The notes under the pieces: generated by a model
Seen by the model: only the letters and a program-made list of their open reading frames with translations
Database searches by the model: none
What the model was told of the DNA's origin: nothing
Assembly (NCBI GenBank): GCA_030682135.1
Contig: JAUXQT010000101.1
Location: 1 to 62,250 of the forward strand
Source of the DNA: Nitrospirota bacterium
Lineage (GTDB): Bacteria > Nitrospirota > Nitrospiria > Nitrospirales > Nitrospiraceae
Direction: 5' to 3'
DNA: 62,250 bases
Shown here: in pieces, positions 8,850 through 17,824 of the stretch
How the letters are laid out: every line of letters begins with the position of its first letter
Position numbering within the stretch: the stretch's first letter is position 1
Position numbers and translations under genes: made by a program

Positions 8850-9513
8850 GCGGACGGATGCGCTGCGAGTCGCCGTGTTGGCATCCGGGCGCGGATCGAA
8901 TCTTCAAGCAGTGATCGACGCGATCGAAGCGGGGACCGTTCAGGCCAAGATTGTCGCCGTCATCAGCAATAAAAAAGATTCTCCGGCGCTCGAGCGAGCC
9001 AGCCGGCACGGACTCTCCGGTCTCTTCATCGATCCCAAACCCTATGCAGGCAGACCCGATAGCCGCGAGGCCTACGATCTCGCGCTCCTCGATGTGCTCC
9101 GGCAGCACGACGTGGAGTTGGTGCTATTAGCCGGGTATATGAAGATCGTGACCAGAGTGTTGGTAGAGGCCTTCGCCAATCGCATGATGAACATCCATCC
9201 GTCTCTGTTGCCCTCGTTCCCGGGGCTGGATGTGCAGAAGAAAGCCATTGAGTGGGGCTGCAAGCTTGCTGGATGTACAGTGCACTTTGTGACGGAAGGC
9301 GTGGATGAAGGACCGATCATCCTTCAGGCGGCGGTGCCGATTCTCGATGATGATAGTTCCGACACCTTGGCGGCTCGGATTCTTGTCCAGGAACACAAAA
9401 TCTATCCGCGAGCGGTTCAGCTCTTCGCCGAAGGGCGATTGCGTGTTGAGGGGCGTCGTGTGTTGATCGAGCAGGGGAAGCCGGTCGGCGATGCGGTAAT
9501 CGGCCCGTTCTGA
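8839..9513 (+). CDS. purN: Phosphoribosylglycinamide formyltransferase PurN
   Basis: 224 residues from ATG 8839, inside the end of purM. Transfers a formyl group from 10-formyl-THF to GAR. Seen: phosphate-binding loop [13 protein letters not shown], the strand [10 protein letters not shown], the catalytic [10 protein letters not shown] (His and nearby Asn in MNIHPS) and the formyl-THF site [15 protein letters not shown] with the conserved Asp. Length is a little above the usual 190-215 because of the C-terminal extension [15 protein letters not shown], common in the family. The tRNA-Ala gene follows after 100 bp with its own promoter. Confidence 0.95.
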   Translation: MSTKRTDALRVAVLASGRGSNLQAVIDAIEAGTVQAKIVAVISNKKDSPALERASRHGLSGLFIDPKPYAGRPDSREAYDLALLDVLRQHDVELVLLAGYMKIVTRVLVEAFANRMMNIHPSLLPSFPGLDVQKKAIEWGCKLAGCTVHFVTEGVDEGPIILQAAVPILDDDSSDTLAARILVQEHKIYPRAVQLFAEGRLRVEGRRVLIEQGKPVGDAVIGPF

Positions 9514-9537
9514 CTCCGTTGCGGAACGAACTTCCGG

Positions 9538-9566
9538 TAGAGTCTCAGGGAATGGTTGTGTATAAT
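9538..9566 (+). promoter_or_regulatory. Promoter of tRNA-Ala
   Basis: Perfect -10 TATAAT at 9561-9566; 17 bp upstream is TAGAGT (9538-9543), a weak -35. Transcription would start near 9573, about 40 nt before the tRNA. Confidence 0.5.
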
Positions 9567-9614
9567 GCGCAGATCTGTGAGGCGTTCGTCTCGCCGGTTG
9601 TCGGTTGGTCGAGT

Positions 9615-9690
9615 GGGGGGCTAGCTCAGTTGGGAGAGCACTACGTTCGCAACGTAGGGGTCGGGGGTTCAATTCCCCTGCCCTCCACCA
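9615..9690 (+). tRNA. tRNA-Ala (anticodon CGC)
   Basis: 76 nt with encoded CCA. Acceptor GGGGGGC pairs with GCCCTCC (one G-T). The D arm begins GCTC, the anticodon stem CTACG/CGTAG encloses the loop TTCGCAA with anticodon CGC (reads GCG), and the T loop is TTCAATT. Discriminator base A. Confidence 0.96.
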
Positions 9691-9730
9691 GCCTTCGCTA
9701 AAGCTTCGGCTGGCTTGCCAGCTTTAGAAT

Positions 9731-9783
9731 GAAGGCTGTCCCCCGAAGCACTGTCTCGCAGCTGTGCGAAGGGGGACGGCTTC
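9731..9783 (+). promoter_or_regulatory. Hairpin that covers the ribosome-binding site of the GIY-YIG gene
   Basis: GAAGGCTGTCCCCC (9731-9744) pairs with GGGGGACGGCTTC (9771-9783), leaving a 26-nt loop that can itself fold. The AAGGGGGA used as ribosome-binding site lies in the right arm and the ATG at 9784 is the first base after the stem. Translation should therefore be weak unless the stem is opened. As a transcribed hairpin it might also end read-through from the tRNA, but there is no T tract. Confidence 0.6.
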
Positions 9784-10026
9784 ATGAAGTACGTCTATCT
9801 TCTCCAAAGCCTCTCTGTTCCAGAACAACGCTACATAGGCATCACCGCTAACCTCGATGAGCGGCTTCGAACTCACAATGCCGGTGGGTCGCCCCATACC
9901 TCAAAGTATCGCCCCTGGAAAGTCGTGCTGCACCTCTGTTTTCAAGATGATCAGCGCGCGGTCGAGTTCGAGCGGTATCTTAAGTCCGGATCTGGACATG
10001 CCTTTGCGAAAAAGCGATTTTGGTAG
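9784..10026 (+). CDS. Small GIY-YIG nuclease-domain protein
   Basis: 80 residues, a single GIY-YIG module: YVYLLQS (the GIY position), RYIGITANLDERLRTHNAG (the YIG position with the catalytic Arg and the His), then a Glu in AVEFERYLKSGSGHAFAKKR. This is the short stand-alone type related to UvrC/YhbQ. Family members are predicted to nick DNA with a divalent metal; the cellular role of these short proteins is not established. The gene sits 94 bp behind tRNA-Ala; the tRNA is intact. Translation is probably limited by the hairpin over its ribosome-binding site. Confidence 0.85.
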   Translation: MKYVYLLQSLSVPEQRYIGITANLDERLRTHNAGGSPHTSKYRPWKVVLHLCFQDDQRAVEFERYLKSGSGHAFAKKRFW

Positions 10027-10079
10027 GAGTGTAATCGGTCACAAATAGAGGCTGAAACGCTTCTGCAGATTAACCATGC

Positions 10080-10409
10080 TTACTTCCGATACACCACTAT
10101 GATGCGGGCGAGATAGTCCACGAGTTCGGCGATCTGTCGTCGGATGACATCCCGGTCTTCTCGTGCCGCTGCTTGCTCTAGGACGCCCCCGATCGTGCTG
10201 ATGGCGTCGAATCCGTATCCTCCCCCGTCCCCCTTCAGGCGATGACCGATCAGATGGATCGCACGCAGGTTATTCTCTTTCAACGCACGTTCGAGCGTCT
10301 TCACGTCACTTCGACGGTTCTCGAGAAAACCAGGTACGATCTCTTCGAGATCCTGGTCGATCAGTACGGTAATGGGCCCCTCTGCACTTTCATCCTGTCC
10401 CCTTGTCAT
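10080..10409 (-). CDS. HPt (histidine phosphotransfer) domain protein
   Basis: 109 residues, one Hpt domain. The phospho-acceptor is the second His in LIGHRLKGDGGGYGF. The start codon overlaps the stop of the upstream hybrid kinase (ATGA), so both are made together, and the domain should relay phosphate from the kinase's receiver domains to another regulator. Its C terminus (LARIIVVYRK) ends normally. The gene is convergent with the GIY-YIG gene. Confidence 0.88.
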   Translation of the reverse strand: MTRGQDESAEGPITVLIDQDLEEIVPGFLENRRSDVKTLERALKENNLRAIHLIGHRLKGDGGGYGFDAISTIGGVLEQAAAREDRDVIRRQIAELVDYLARIIVVYRK

Positions 10410-13400
10410 GAGGTGCAGCGTCCTTTACAGGCCTGGAGCACTTCTAGGAGCGTGTGCTTCTTGATGGGTTTGGTCATGTGAGCATTGCAGCCGGCGTCGA
10501 GTATCTTGATCCCGTCTTCTTTCAGAGCCAGAGCGGTCAAGGCAATGATTTGTGTCGGCGGAAGATCATGCTCCCGTTCCCATGCCCTGATCGCGAGGGT
10601 GGCTTCATAGCCGTCCATGACCGGCATCTGCATGTCCATGAGGATCAGATCGTAATAACCATTCTTGAATAGCTCCAATGCGATGCCTCCGTGATTTGCG
10701 ATGTCGAGGCGATAGGGCGTCTGCTTTAAATAGGAACGGATCAGCACTTGGTTATCCGGGGAATCTTCGACCAATAAGATGCGAAGCGCTCTGGTTTCGT
10801 TCGAAGGTGAGGGCGTCACGCGTGCTGAAGCCGTGGCGTGGTGGGTGCCCGTTGCACGGTCGAGGGCGATCCCGACGGTCTGCAGCAGATCAGATTTCCT
10901 GATGGGTTTGATCAAATACCCGCCGAGTCCCATATCGTAGGTGCGGGCAATGTCGTCGGCCCAATGGTGGGAGGCCAGCATCACAATCGTCAGGTCAGGG
11001 GAGGGGCTGGCCTGTCGGATGGTTTCGGCGACTTGGAACCCGTCCATCTCCGGCATGCGGCAGTCGAGAAGCAAGAGCTGATAGGGACGTGCGGACGTTG
11101 AGGCGCGCCGCCATTCATCGATGGCTTCACGGCCAGACGCAACATCTGTCACTTCTGCACCCAAGGCTGCCAGGGTTTCAGAAAGGATCAGGCGGTTGGT
11201 GGCATGGTCGTCCACTACAAGGGTTCTGATTCCCTGAAGATTGACGAGGGCGTTATCCTGCGTAGGTGCTGGACTAGATTGCACCGCTAACTGTACCGAG
11301 CAATGGAACGTGCTGCCCTGCCCAATGGTGCTGTCGACCCATATGCGTCCGTTCATGAGTTCGGCCAATTGTTTTGAAATGGTGAGGCCCAAACCGGTTC
11401 CCCCATACTTGCGCGTCATGGAGGCGTGGGCTTGGGTAAAGCTCTCAAAGATGGCATCGAGTTTGTCGGACGGAACGCCGATACCGGTATCGCTGACGGA
11501 AAATCGAATCGCTCCAGGCGTGGGAACATCGGAGTCCTCGGCCACCCGCACGGTGATGGACCCGCTGTCGGTGAATTTGATCGCGTTGCCGATGAGATTG
11601 AGGAGTATCTGGTGGAGCCGGTGGGGATCTCCGATCAAGGCGCAGGGCACGGTGGGTGAGAGATGACAGGCGAGTTCGAGGCCTTTTTCATTCGCCCGCA
11701 TGGCGAGAATCTCGATGGCCTTTTCAATCAAATCGTTCAAGTCGAAGTCGGTTGATTCCAATTCAAGATGGCCGACTTCAACTTTTGAGAGGTCGAGAAT
11801 GTCGTTAATCAGACTTAAGAGGTTTCCTCCGGCTCGGCGAAAAATTCGCAAATATTTCCGCTGATCGGGGGTGAGGTCCGTTTCCCAGAGCAAATCGGCC
11901 ATCCCGATAATCGCATTCATCGGCGTCCGGATCTCGTGGCTGACGCCGGCCAGAAACTCGCTCTTGGCCCGGCTGGCGACTTCCGCTGCCTCTTTGGCCA
12001 GGACGAGGGCTTGCTCAGCTCCCCGGCGTTGGTGCGCTTCGAGCGCAAGGGTGATAAAGGTGGCTAGTGAACTGGAGAAATACACTTCCTCCATCGTCCA
12101 GGAACGAGGTTTCCCGACATGTTCGTGGCATAACACGCCGATGACCTGTCCCTTGCGACGGACTGGCGCATCCAGCATGGCGCCAATCCCGAGCGGGGTC
12201 AGATAGGATTGAGAAAACTCCCTGGTCCGGAGGTCTGCATGCGCGTCATGGGCCGCAATCGCATGTTCTTCATGTCCGATGGCTTGGAAGTAAGACGGGT
12301 AGTCTTGGGCGGCGAGTGTGGCGCCGGCGGTGTGCTTGTTCGAGGTCCGTTCGTAGAGATCGAGTAGTTGAAGCTCATGGCGTTGTTCGTTGAGCGCCCA
12401 AATGCTCGCCCGCTCCACTCCGAGCACTCGGCTTCCCGTTTCGGTGATCAATTGCAACGCTTCGTCGAGGTTTCCCGCATAGATCGCCTCGTGCTTGGCC
12501 AGTTCACACAGCGAAATCTGTTGCTGCTCCAGCTTGCGTGCCCGCTCTCGTTCACCGTGCTCGATGTGTTTGCGCTCGGTGATGTCTTCTGAAATGCCGA
12601 GCAAATACTGGGGGGTGCCATCGTCGCCGTTGATCGGGACTTTCTTGGTATGGAGCAGCCTTTTCCCCTTCTGCCGAGTTTCGACGGGTTCTTCAGGAAT
12701 ATCGAGACTCTGCCCGAGCTGCAACGTTTTCCGGTCCAAGTTCGTGAAGAAGTCGGCTTCCTGTTCGGAGAAGAAATCATAATCGCTTTTGCCGATGAGT
12801 TCTTCTCTGGGATATCCGAGTAATTGTTCCCCTGCCAGATTGAAACGCACAAACTTGAGGGTCTTGGCATCTTTGACGAAAATCATGTGGGGAATATTCT
12901 CGATGATTGAGGCCAGGAGCGTTTGGTTGTGTCTGGTTTCCTCCGCCGTGCGGTTGCGTTCCGTAATGTCTCGATCGATGCCACGGTATCCGCTGAACCT
13001 GTTGGCATGATCGAAAATGGGCATGCCGCCGCATTCAAGGACGATGCGGCGGCCGTCTTTATGCAGGTAGACGGACTCGATACAGCTGAAGGGTTGCCGC
13101 GCTTCTGCGATGGGGGTAAACAGGCTTTCCATGCGGCGGGCTTCTTCCTGCGGCATCAAGTCGAACGGAGTTTTCCCGAGTACGTCCTTCGGTTCATATC
13201 CGAGGATATCGAAAACTTGTTGGCTCGAGTAGGTAAATACGGCATGCGCATTGATTTCCCAGACCCAATCGCTTGTCGTTTCCACCAAGGCGCGAAACCG
13301 GTCCTCGCTTCTCTGCAGAGCCAGCTTCGCTTGTGTCGTATTTTGAGGGAGGGCAGCGCGGCGTCCTTGCTTCCTTGTCGATTCGGTACGTGAGGGCGGG

Positions 13401-13510
13401 AGTACTTGGCGTTTTGATGGCTGTGTGTCCTGTGCGCGGCGGGGGGCAGGGGCGGTTGGTTGTCGCTTGGCCGTCCGATTTGTTCGATTCGGTGGTGTTT
13501 TCTTAGGCAT
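10406..13510 (-). CDS. Hybrid sensor histidine kinase with PAS, GAF and two receiver domains
   Basis: 1034 residues from ATG 13510 (an in-frame GTG lies 6 bp upstream). Order: basic, Pro/Arg-rich tail (1-60), PAS 1 (about 70-195), PAS 2 (about 200-320), GAF (about 340-500), HisKA with His near 525 in FLAGVSHEIRTPMNAIIGM, HATPase with NLIGNAIKFT and GGTGLGLTIS, REC 1 (LLLLDCRMPEMDG) and REC 2 (LILMDMQMPVMDG). There is no membrane segment, so it senses a cytosolic signal through PAS/GAF. The internal receivers together with the overlapping HPt gene give a full phosphorelay of the BarA/RpfC type. The regulator it feeds is not certain; the two REC proteins encoded upstream on the same strand are candidates. 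Confidence 0.9.
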   Translation of the reverse strand: MPKKTPPNRTNRTAKRQPTAPAPRRAQDTQPSKRQVLPPSRTESTRKQGRRAALPQNTTQAKLALQRSEDRFRALVETTSDWVWEINAHAVFTYSSQQVFDILGYEPKDVLGKTPFDLMPQEEARRMESLFTPIAEARQPFSCIESVYLHKDGRRIVLECGGMPIFDHANRFSGYRGIDRDITERNRTAEETRHNQTLLASIIENIPHMIFVKDAKTLKFVRFNLAGEQLLGYPREELIGKSDYDFFSEQEADFFTNLDRKTLQLGQSLDIPEEPVETRQKGKRLLHTKKVPINGDDGTPQYLLGISEDITERKHIEHGERERARKLEQQQISLCELAKHEAIYAGNLDEALQLITETGSRVLGVERASIWALNEQRHELQLLDLYERTSNKHTAGATLAAQDYPSYFQAIGHEEHAIAAHDAHADLRTREFSQSYLTPLGIGAMLDAPVRRKGQVIGVLCHEHVGKPRSWTMEEVYFSSSLATFITLALEAHQRRGAEQALVLAKEAAEVASRAKSEFLAGVSHEIRTPMNAIIGMADLLWETDLTPDQRKYLRIFRRAGGNLLSLINDILDLSKVEVGHLELESTDFDLNDLIEKAIEILAMRANEKGLELACHLSPTVPCALIGDPHRLHQILLNLIGNAIKFTDSGSITVRVAEDSDVPTPGAIRFSVSDTGIGVPSDKLDAIFESFTQAHASMTRKYGGTGLGLTISKQLAELMNGRIWVDSTIGQGSTFHCSVQLAVQSSPAPTQDNALVNLQGIRTLVVDDHATNRLILSETLAALGAEVTDVASGREAIDEWRRASTSARPYQLLLLDCRMPEMDGFQVAETIRQASPSPDLTIVMLASHHWADDIARTYDMGLGGYLIKPIRKSDLLQTVGIALDRATGTHHATASARVTPSPSNETRALRILLVEDSPDNQVLIRSYLKQTPYRLDIANHGGIALELFKNGYYDLILMDMQMPVMDGYEATLAIRAWEREHDLPPTQIIALTALALKEDGIKILDAGCNAHMTKPIKKHTLLEVLQACKGRCTS

Positions 13511-13670
13511 GGACACTCAGGCTCTCGCTGACGACGGTATATCTATAGCCTGAAGAGACCGGGAATGGATATGAAAGTAAGGGCAACGGGAGGGTGGCGG
13601 TTGGGCCGCGCCGACTGCCACCTGCACATCTCGTCGAGGCCCTGGCATCATGGTCATAGCAAGGAGAAGG

Positions 13671-14675
13671 TCAGTCCTCGTGAGAATGCGGGACGAGTGT
13701 GAGAATGCCGGCCTGCTTGGCTCGATTGCGGCCTTCTTGTTTGGCTTGATACAGCGCTTGGTCCGCGGCTTTGATCAAGTCGGTGGGGGAGGCGGTTCGG
13801 CTTGGGATGATGCTGGCAAAGCCGACGCTGATCGTGATGAATTTGCCGTCTGAATGTGTAATCCCGAGGGCTTGAATACGCTGGCGAAGTGTCTCTGCCA
13901 CTTGGGCCGCGCCGTCCGTACGGGTGCCGGGGAGGACGACCACGAATTCGTCGCCGCCGTAGCGAGCGACCAGGTCTCCCGGTCTGTTGACGGCTCCCGA
14001 GATCGCAGCAGCCACTTGCCGGAGGCATTCGTCGCCGGACGTATGGCCATGGGCATCGTTATAAGATTTGAAGCGATCGATGTCGAGCATAATCAGGGAG
14101 AGCGGTGTCGATTCGCGAACGGCCCGGCGCCATTCCTGATCCAGGAAGTCATCGAATTGCCGGCGATTGGTAATGCCGGTGAGGCCGTCGAGGCAGGAGA
14201 GGCGCAGGAGCATCTGGTTCGCTTCCTGGAGTTGGCGCATGACCTCAAGGAGCTCCTGCTCGCGCGCCTGCCGACGATCGATTTCGTGCACCAGGCGCAG
14301 GACCGATCGGACGCGCGTCAGCAGTTCAATCTTGTTGATGGGTTTTCCAATATAGTCGAGTGCGCCTGCGGCAAAAGCGAGCTGGAGATCGACAGGATCG
14401 GTCTTGACGGTGACCATCATAATGGGTGTGTCGCGGAATCGTTCGACCGCCTTGATTTGGCGGCAGGTTTCGATGCCGTTCATCTCCGGCATAATCATAT
14501 CCATGAGGATGAGGTCGATGCGAGCGGCTCCACGCTTGTCGCCATCGAGCCCGAGCAACCGGAATGCATCGGCTGCTGAGTCGGCGACCAGGATATGGTC
14601 GTAGCCGGCTGCCGAGAGAATCGACTGGAGCAGGAGGCGGTCGTCCGCCGAATCATCAACGATTAAAATTCCCAT
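13671..14675 (-). CDS. Response regulator with GGDEF domain (diguanylate cyclase)
   Basis: 334 residues. Receiver 1-125 ([18 protein letters not shown], acceptor Asp in [13 protein letters not shown]), a short coiled coil, then a GGDEF domain with the intact active site GGDEF near residue 240. An inhibitory I-site, Arg-Pro-Gly-Asp, precedes it with the expected five-residue spacing, so product inhibition by c-di-GMP is likely. The enzyme makes c-di-GMP from two GTP, switched by phosphorylation. Its receiver closely resembles that of the next upstream gene (both begin MGILIVDDS), which points to a duplication. Confidence 0.92.
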   Translation of the reverse strand: MGILIVDDSADDRLLLQSILSAAGYDHILVADSAADAFRLLGLDGDKRGAARIDLILMDMIMPEMNGIETCRQIKAVERFRDTPIMMVTVKTDPVDLQLAFAAGALDYIGKPINKIELLTRVRSVLRLVHEIDRRQAREQELLEVMRQLQEANQMLLRLSCLDGLTGITNRRQFDDFLDQEWRRAVRESTPLSLIMLDIDRFKSYNDAHGHTSGDECLRQVAAAISGAVNRPGDLVARYGGDEFVVVLPGTRTDGAAQVAETLRQRIQALGITHSDGKFITISVGFASIIPSRTASPTDLIKAADQALYQAKQEGRNRAKQAGILTLVPHSHED

Positions 14676-14725
14676 GCGCGCGATACCCCGTGGATACGAG
14701 TGGTGAGCCTGAGAAAGCGTAGCAA

Positions 14726-15364
14726 CTACTCCTGATAAACTCCAGGATAAAGCTTTTTGACGCAGGGCTGGCAGATGCCGTGGCTGAATTCTGCCTCGGA
14801 ATGTTCGCCGATATATTCTTCCAATTGCTGCCAGAATCCACCGTCGTTCCGGATTTTTTTGCAGGAGGCGCAGATGGGGATGAGTCCTCTGAGGACTTTG
14901 ACCTCCCCCATCGCCTTCTGTAGCGCATCATTGCTTCGGCGGAGCTCTTCTTCGCGCGCTTTACGGCAGTCCATTTCCTTCTTCAGCGCCAGCGCGGAGG
15001 CGGCACGGGCGAGGAGTTCTACGCTGGTTACGGGTTTGGTGATGAAATCGATGGCTCCGGCCGCAAAGGCTTCTTGGAGATTGGAGAGGTCGCTCTTGGC
15101 CGTGACCATGATAATAGGAATGTCACGAAGATGCGGTCGGCTTTTGATCTGGCGGCAGGCTTCGACTCCATCCAGCTCGGGCATCAGGACGTCCATCAGG
15201 ACCAAGTCGATCTGGGGTGGCGGTGCCTGGCCGTCCATGTTGAGCAAGAGGAATGCCGCCTGTGCCGAGTCGGCACTCTGGAGATCCGTATGGCCGGCTT
15301 TTCCAAGGATGGCTCGGAGGAGTACTTGCTGGTCCGGGGAGTCGTCGACGATAAGAATGCCCAT
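14726..15364 (-). CDS. Response regulator with C-terminal four-cysteine motif
   Basis: 212 residues. Receiver 1-125 ([15 protein letters not shown], acceptor Asp in [13 protein letters not shown]) and a coiled coil (about 130-160) precede a short C-terminal module, [20 protein letters not shown] and [16 protein letters not shown]. That module, with C-x2-C and C-x2-C pairs, is common at the end of bacterial receiver and PAS proteins and probably binds a metal; its role is not known. The gene is 50 bp upstream of the GGDEF regulator and likely in the same transcript. Confidence 0.88.
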   Translation of the reverse strand: MGILIVDDSPDQQVLLRAILGKAGHTDLQSADSAQAAFLLLNMDGQAPPPQIDLVLMDVLMPELDGVEACRQIKSRPHLRDIPIIMVTAKSDLSNLQEAFAAGAIDFITKPVTSVELLARAASALALKKEMDCRKAREEELRRSNDALQKAMGEVKVLRGLIPICASCKKIRNDGGFWQQLEEYIGEHSEAEFSHGICQPCVKKLYPGVYQE

Positions 15365-15435
15365 GCTGTGTCCTGTCAGGCGCTTACACGGAATGTGCGA
15401 GCAATTACCTTCGAGTATAGCAGGTGCCGGTCGGG

Positions 15436-15882
15436 CTACTGGAGTTTGGCGCGCACGAGCTCGCTGATCTGTTTGCCGTCTACCGTTTGACCGGCAACCA
15501 GGACCATCACGGCCTTCATCACCGCGCCCATTTCTTTGAGCGAATGCGCGCCGGTTTGTTGAATGGCTGTGTCGACGATGGTGGCGAGTTGTTCCGGTGA
15601 AATGGCTTGCGGGAGATAGGACTCGAGAATGGTGATCTCTTGCCGCTCCTTTGCCGCGAGCTCGACGCGGTTGCCCTTTTCGAATTGCTCGACGGATTCA
15701 CGGCGCTGCTTGATCATGGTCGTCATGACGCGGCTCATTTCCGCATCGTCGAGGTCCTTCTTGAGCTCAAGTTCCTTATTCATGACGGCGGCCTTGACCA
15801 TGCGGATGACGTCCATGCGCAGTTGGTCGCGGGCCTTCATCGCGAGCTTGAGATCTTCTGTCAGGCGGTCGTGTAGCGACAT
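15436..15882 (-). CDS. yqeY: GatB/YqeY domain protein
   Basis: 148 residues from ATG 15882, preceded by CCCGAGGCTCC. YqeY resembles the tail domain of GatB, the subunit of tRNA amidotransferase that grips the tRNA elbow; stand-alone YqeY is thought to interact with tRNA but its job is unproven. Typical parts: LTEDLKLAMKARDQLRMDVI, a helical middle with QRRESVEQFEKGNR, ILESYLPQAISPEQL and MGAVMKAVM. A longer reading to 15918 lacks family support and is not used. Confidence 0.9.
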   Translation of the reverse strand: MSLHDRLTEDLKLAMKARDQLRMDVIRMVKAAVMNKELELKKDLDDAEMSRVMTTMIKQRRESVEQFEKGNRVELAAKERQEITILESYLPQAISPEQLATIVDTAIQQTGAHSLKEMGAVMKAVMVLVAGQTVDGKQISELVRAKLQ

Positions 15883-16060
15883 GGAGCCTCGGGGGTTCAG
15901 GTGGTCTGTCGGGCACAATACCCTGTCGGTCTGACCCAGTCAATGCGGACGCATCTAGGGCGAGCGTGGAGGCCAGGGTGAGGTAGTGTTCCGACTGTGA
16001 GGGGCGTAAAATGGATCAATGCGACGTTGACGTTATGGGCCTCAATGCGGGAGGAAAGAA

Positions 16061-16282
16061 ATGGTGATCGATCATACAAGCGCGAAGACATGGCAGCGAG
16101 TGGCCGTTGTGGGCTTGATGGGTTTCGTACTGTGCTCCGTCGTTGGGGCCTGTGCCGGCGATCAACCCAAGCCCATGCCACAGCCGACTGCGGATCAAGT
16201 TCGTGGCCATGCCGATCGGGCATTCGAGAAGCTCAAACAAGAGGAACAAGAACGAGCCGCTCAGCCGCCGGTTCCACGATAG
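16061..16282 (+). CDS. Small lipoprotein, 73 aa
   Basis: ATG 16061 has an excellent GGGAGGAAAG site. A signal peptide (about residues 12-30, VAVVGLMGFVLCSVVGAC) ends in a lipobox V-G-A-C, after which comes a Pro/Gln linker and a charged helix (AFEKLKQEEQERAAQ). The protein should be a tiny lipid-anchored envelope protein. No family recognised. It is convergent with the MFS gene, leaving 13 bp between them. Confidence 0.65.
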   Translation: MVIDHTSAKTWQRVAVVGLMGFVLCSVVGACAGDQPKPMPQPTADQVRGHADRAFEKLKQEEQERAAQPPVPR

Positions 16283-16295
16283 AGGGACCGAATTT

Positions 16296-17693
16296 TTAGC
16301 GATTCGTTGTGGGTCGCGTCCAGGTCACAAATTGAGCAAGGGGCTTCACCAGCGGTAATTCCCAGAGCAGTTGTTGCCGCGGCAGCCGCTCCACTTGCCG
16401 CGCTTCATGGAAGGTGCCAAGCAGGCAGGCAGAGACCAGTAGCCGCAGGGCACCTGAGAGAAAGAAGACAAAGGGTAAATTTGACGCATATGTGAGTGTG
16501 ACACCTGCCCATTCGACGTGGGAGGGCAGGCTCTCGACCAACCAACTGCCGAGCAAGGCTCCCACCGACCATCCTACGGCGTTGACCGTGCTGTACAACG
16601 CAATGGCTTTTGCGCGATCCTCAGGACCGACCGAATCGAATACATAATTCTGCAGACCCAAGGCCAGGCCGGCCCAGATCACACCACCCAAGAAATTGAC
16701 TGCCAGCAGAAAGCCGAAGTTCGTGCTCACGAGGTAGAGCATGGGCAGAAACGGCACGGTGAAGCCGGTAATGGACATCAACGCCTTGTTGCCGAAGCGG
16801 TCTCCGAATTGGCCCCAGGCCTGTAGGGTTATGAGCTGACCGAGTAGTCCTGCTGCCAGCCATCCTCCGTACCCGAAATAGGACAGATGGATTTCTTGCA
16901 GCATGTACAGGACGAAAAATGGGCCGGCCACTAACACGGCGACATGCATGAGTCCTGCGAAGAGCAGAAAACGACGAAAGTCTTTGGTGACCCGCTGACG
17001 GAAGAATCCGCGAAATCCTTGTTGTGCCTCGCGATGGGCGGTCGGGTGTATATCCTGAATAGGCGACAGGGCCAAGACCGAGAGCAGGCGAGCGGCCCCC
17101 GCGACGGAGAAGATGACGACGAATCCCCACCAGGCCGCAGCGGAATCCTGCCAGAGGCTGAGGACCCATCCTGCTCCGCAGAGTGCGAAGAAGCTGAGGC
17201 TGGCGATGATTTGAGCTCTGCGCGCGAAGTAGGCGCCCCGTTCGTGCTGATCGATCCAGTCGGCAATCAAGCTGTTCCAAGCCGGTGTCGTGAAGTGGGC
17301 GCAAGCAAAATAGACGGCGGCGCCGCCCACGATGAGCCAGGGCCCCCACTGCGGGAGCAGGAGCGGCAGAAGCAGGATAGGGATCCACGCGAGGGCTTGT
17401 CCTACGGTGCCGACAGAGATGAGCGCTTTGCGATTGGGGAACCACTGCAACAGTTTGACGGAGGCAAGTTGAGCCCCCGTTCCGATGAGTTGGGGGAGCG
17501 CCGACAATGCACTCAACTGGAATGGGCTGGCATGCAGAAGCAGCGCAAAGGCAGAGAGGTATTGTTCTCCGCTACCTTGCGTGATGGCCTGGCAGGCCCC
17601 ATCTCGAAGGCCGTATCGAAGGCCCTGCTCACCTGCACTCGGAGGTCGGGAGGTGGTTGGCGTGGTTTTTTGGAGGCTGTTGGTCGGCGTCAA
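16296..17693 (-). CDS. Major facilitator superfamily (MFS) transporter
   Basis: 465 residues from TTG 17693, with AAAAGGA 10 bases upstream; no ATG fits well. The protein has about twelve membrane helices and an MFS layout. Features include LLQWFPNRKALISVGTVGQA after helix 2, AWNSLIADWIDQHERGAYFARRAQI at the helix 4-5 cytosolic face, and FGNKALMSITGFTVPFLPML as the matching loop of the second half. Substrate cannot be told; the sequence is of the less-studied BtlA/YbdA-like MFS type. It runs opposite to the secreted protein gene at 17825. Confidence 0.85.
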   Translation of the reverse strand: MTPTNSLQKTTPTTSRPPSAGEQGLRYGLRDGACQAITQGSGEQYLSAFALLLHASPFQLSALSALPQLIGTGAQLASVKLLQWFPNRKALISVGTVGQALAWIPILLLPLLLPQWGPWLIVGGAAVYFACAHFTTPAWNSLIADWIDQHERGAYFARRAQIIASLSFFALCGAGWVLSLWQDSAAAWWGFVVIFSVAGAARLLSVLALSPIQDIHPTAHREAQQGFRGFFRQRVTKDFRRFLLFAGLMHVAVLVAGPFFVLYMLQEIHLSYFGYGGWLAAGLLGQLITLQAWGQFGDRFGNKALMSITGFTVPFLPMLYLVSTNFGFLLAVNFLGGVIWAGLALGLQNYVFDSVGPEDRAKAIALYSTVNAVGWSVGALLGSWLVESLPSHVEWAGVTLTYASNLPFVFFLSGALRLLVSACLLGTFHEARQVERLPRQQLLWELPLVKPLAQFVTWTRPTTNR

Positions 17694-17824
17694 TTACACA
17701 GGGTCCTTTTCTGGGAGGGATATCTAATCGAGCGTAGCATAGACGCTGAGGCTGAGCGTATAAAGATGAGCGATGTTGTCAGTCGGCCATTGACCCCTAG
17801 CAGCGCTCCCGATACCATAACAAC

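Noticed and set aside
9615..10026. GIY-YIG gene as a homing endonuclease in the tRNA
   Set aside because: The tRNA is complete and without intron, and the protein has only the 80-residue catalytic module with no target-binding part.
12923..13393. 156-codon plus-strand reading inside the hybrid kinase
   Set aside because: Antisense to the PAS domains, which explain the DNA fully.
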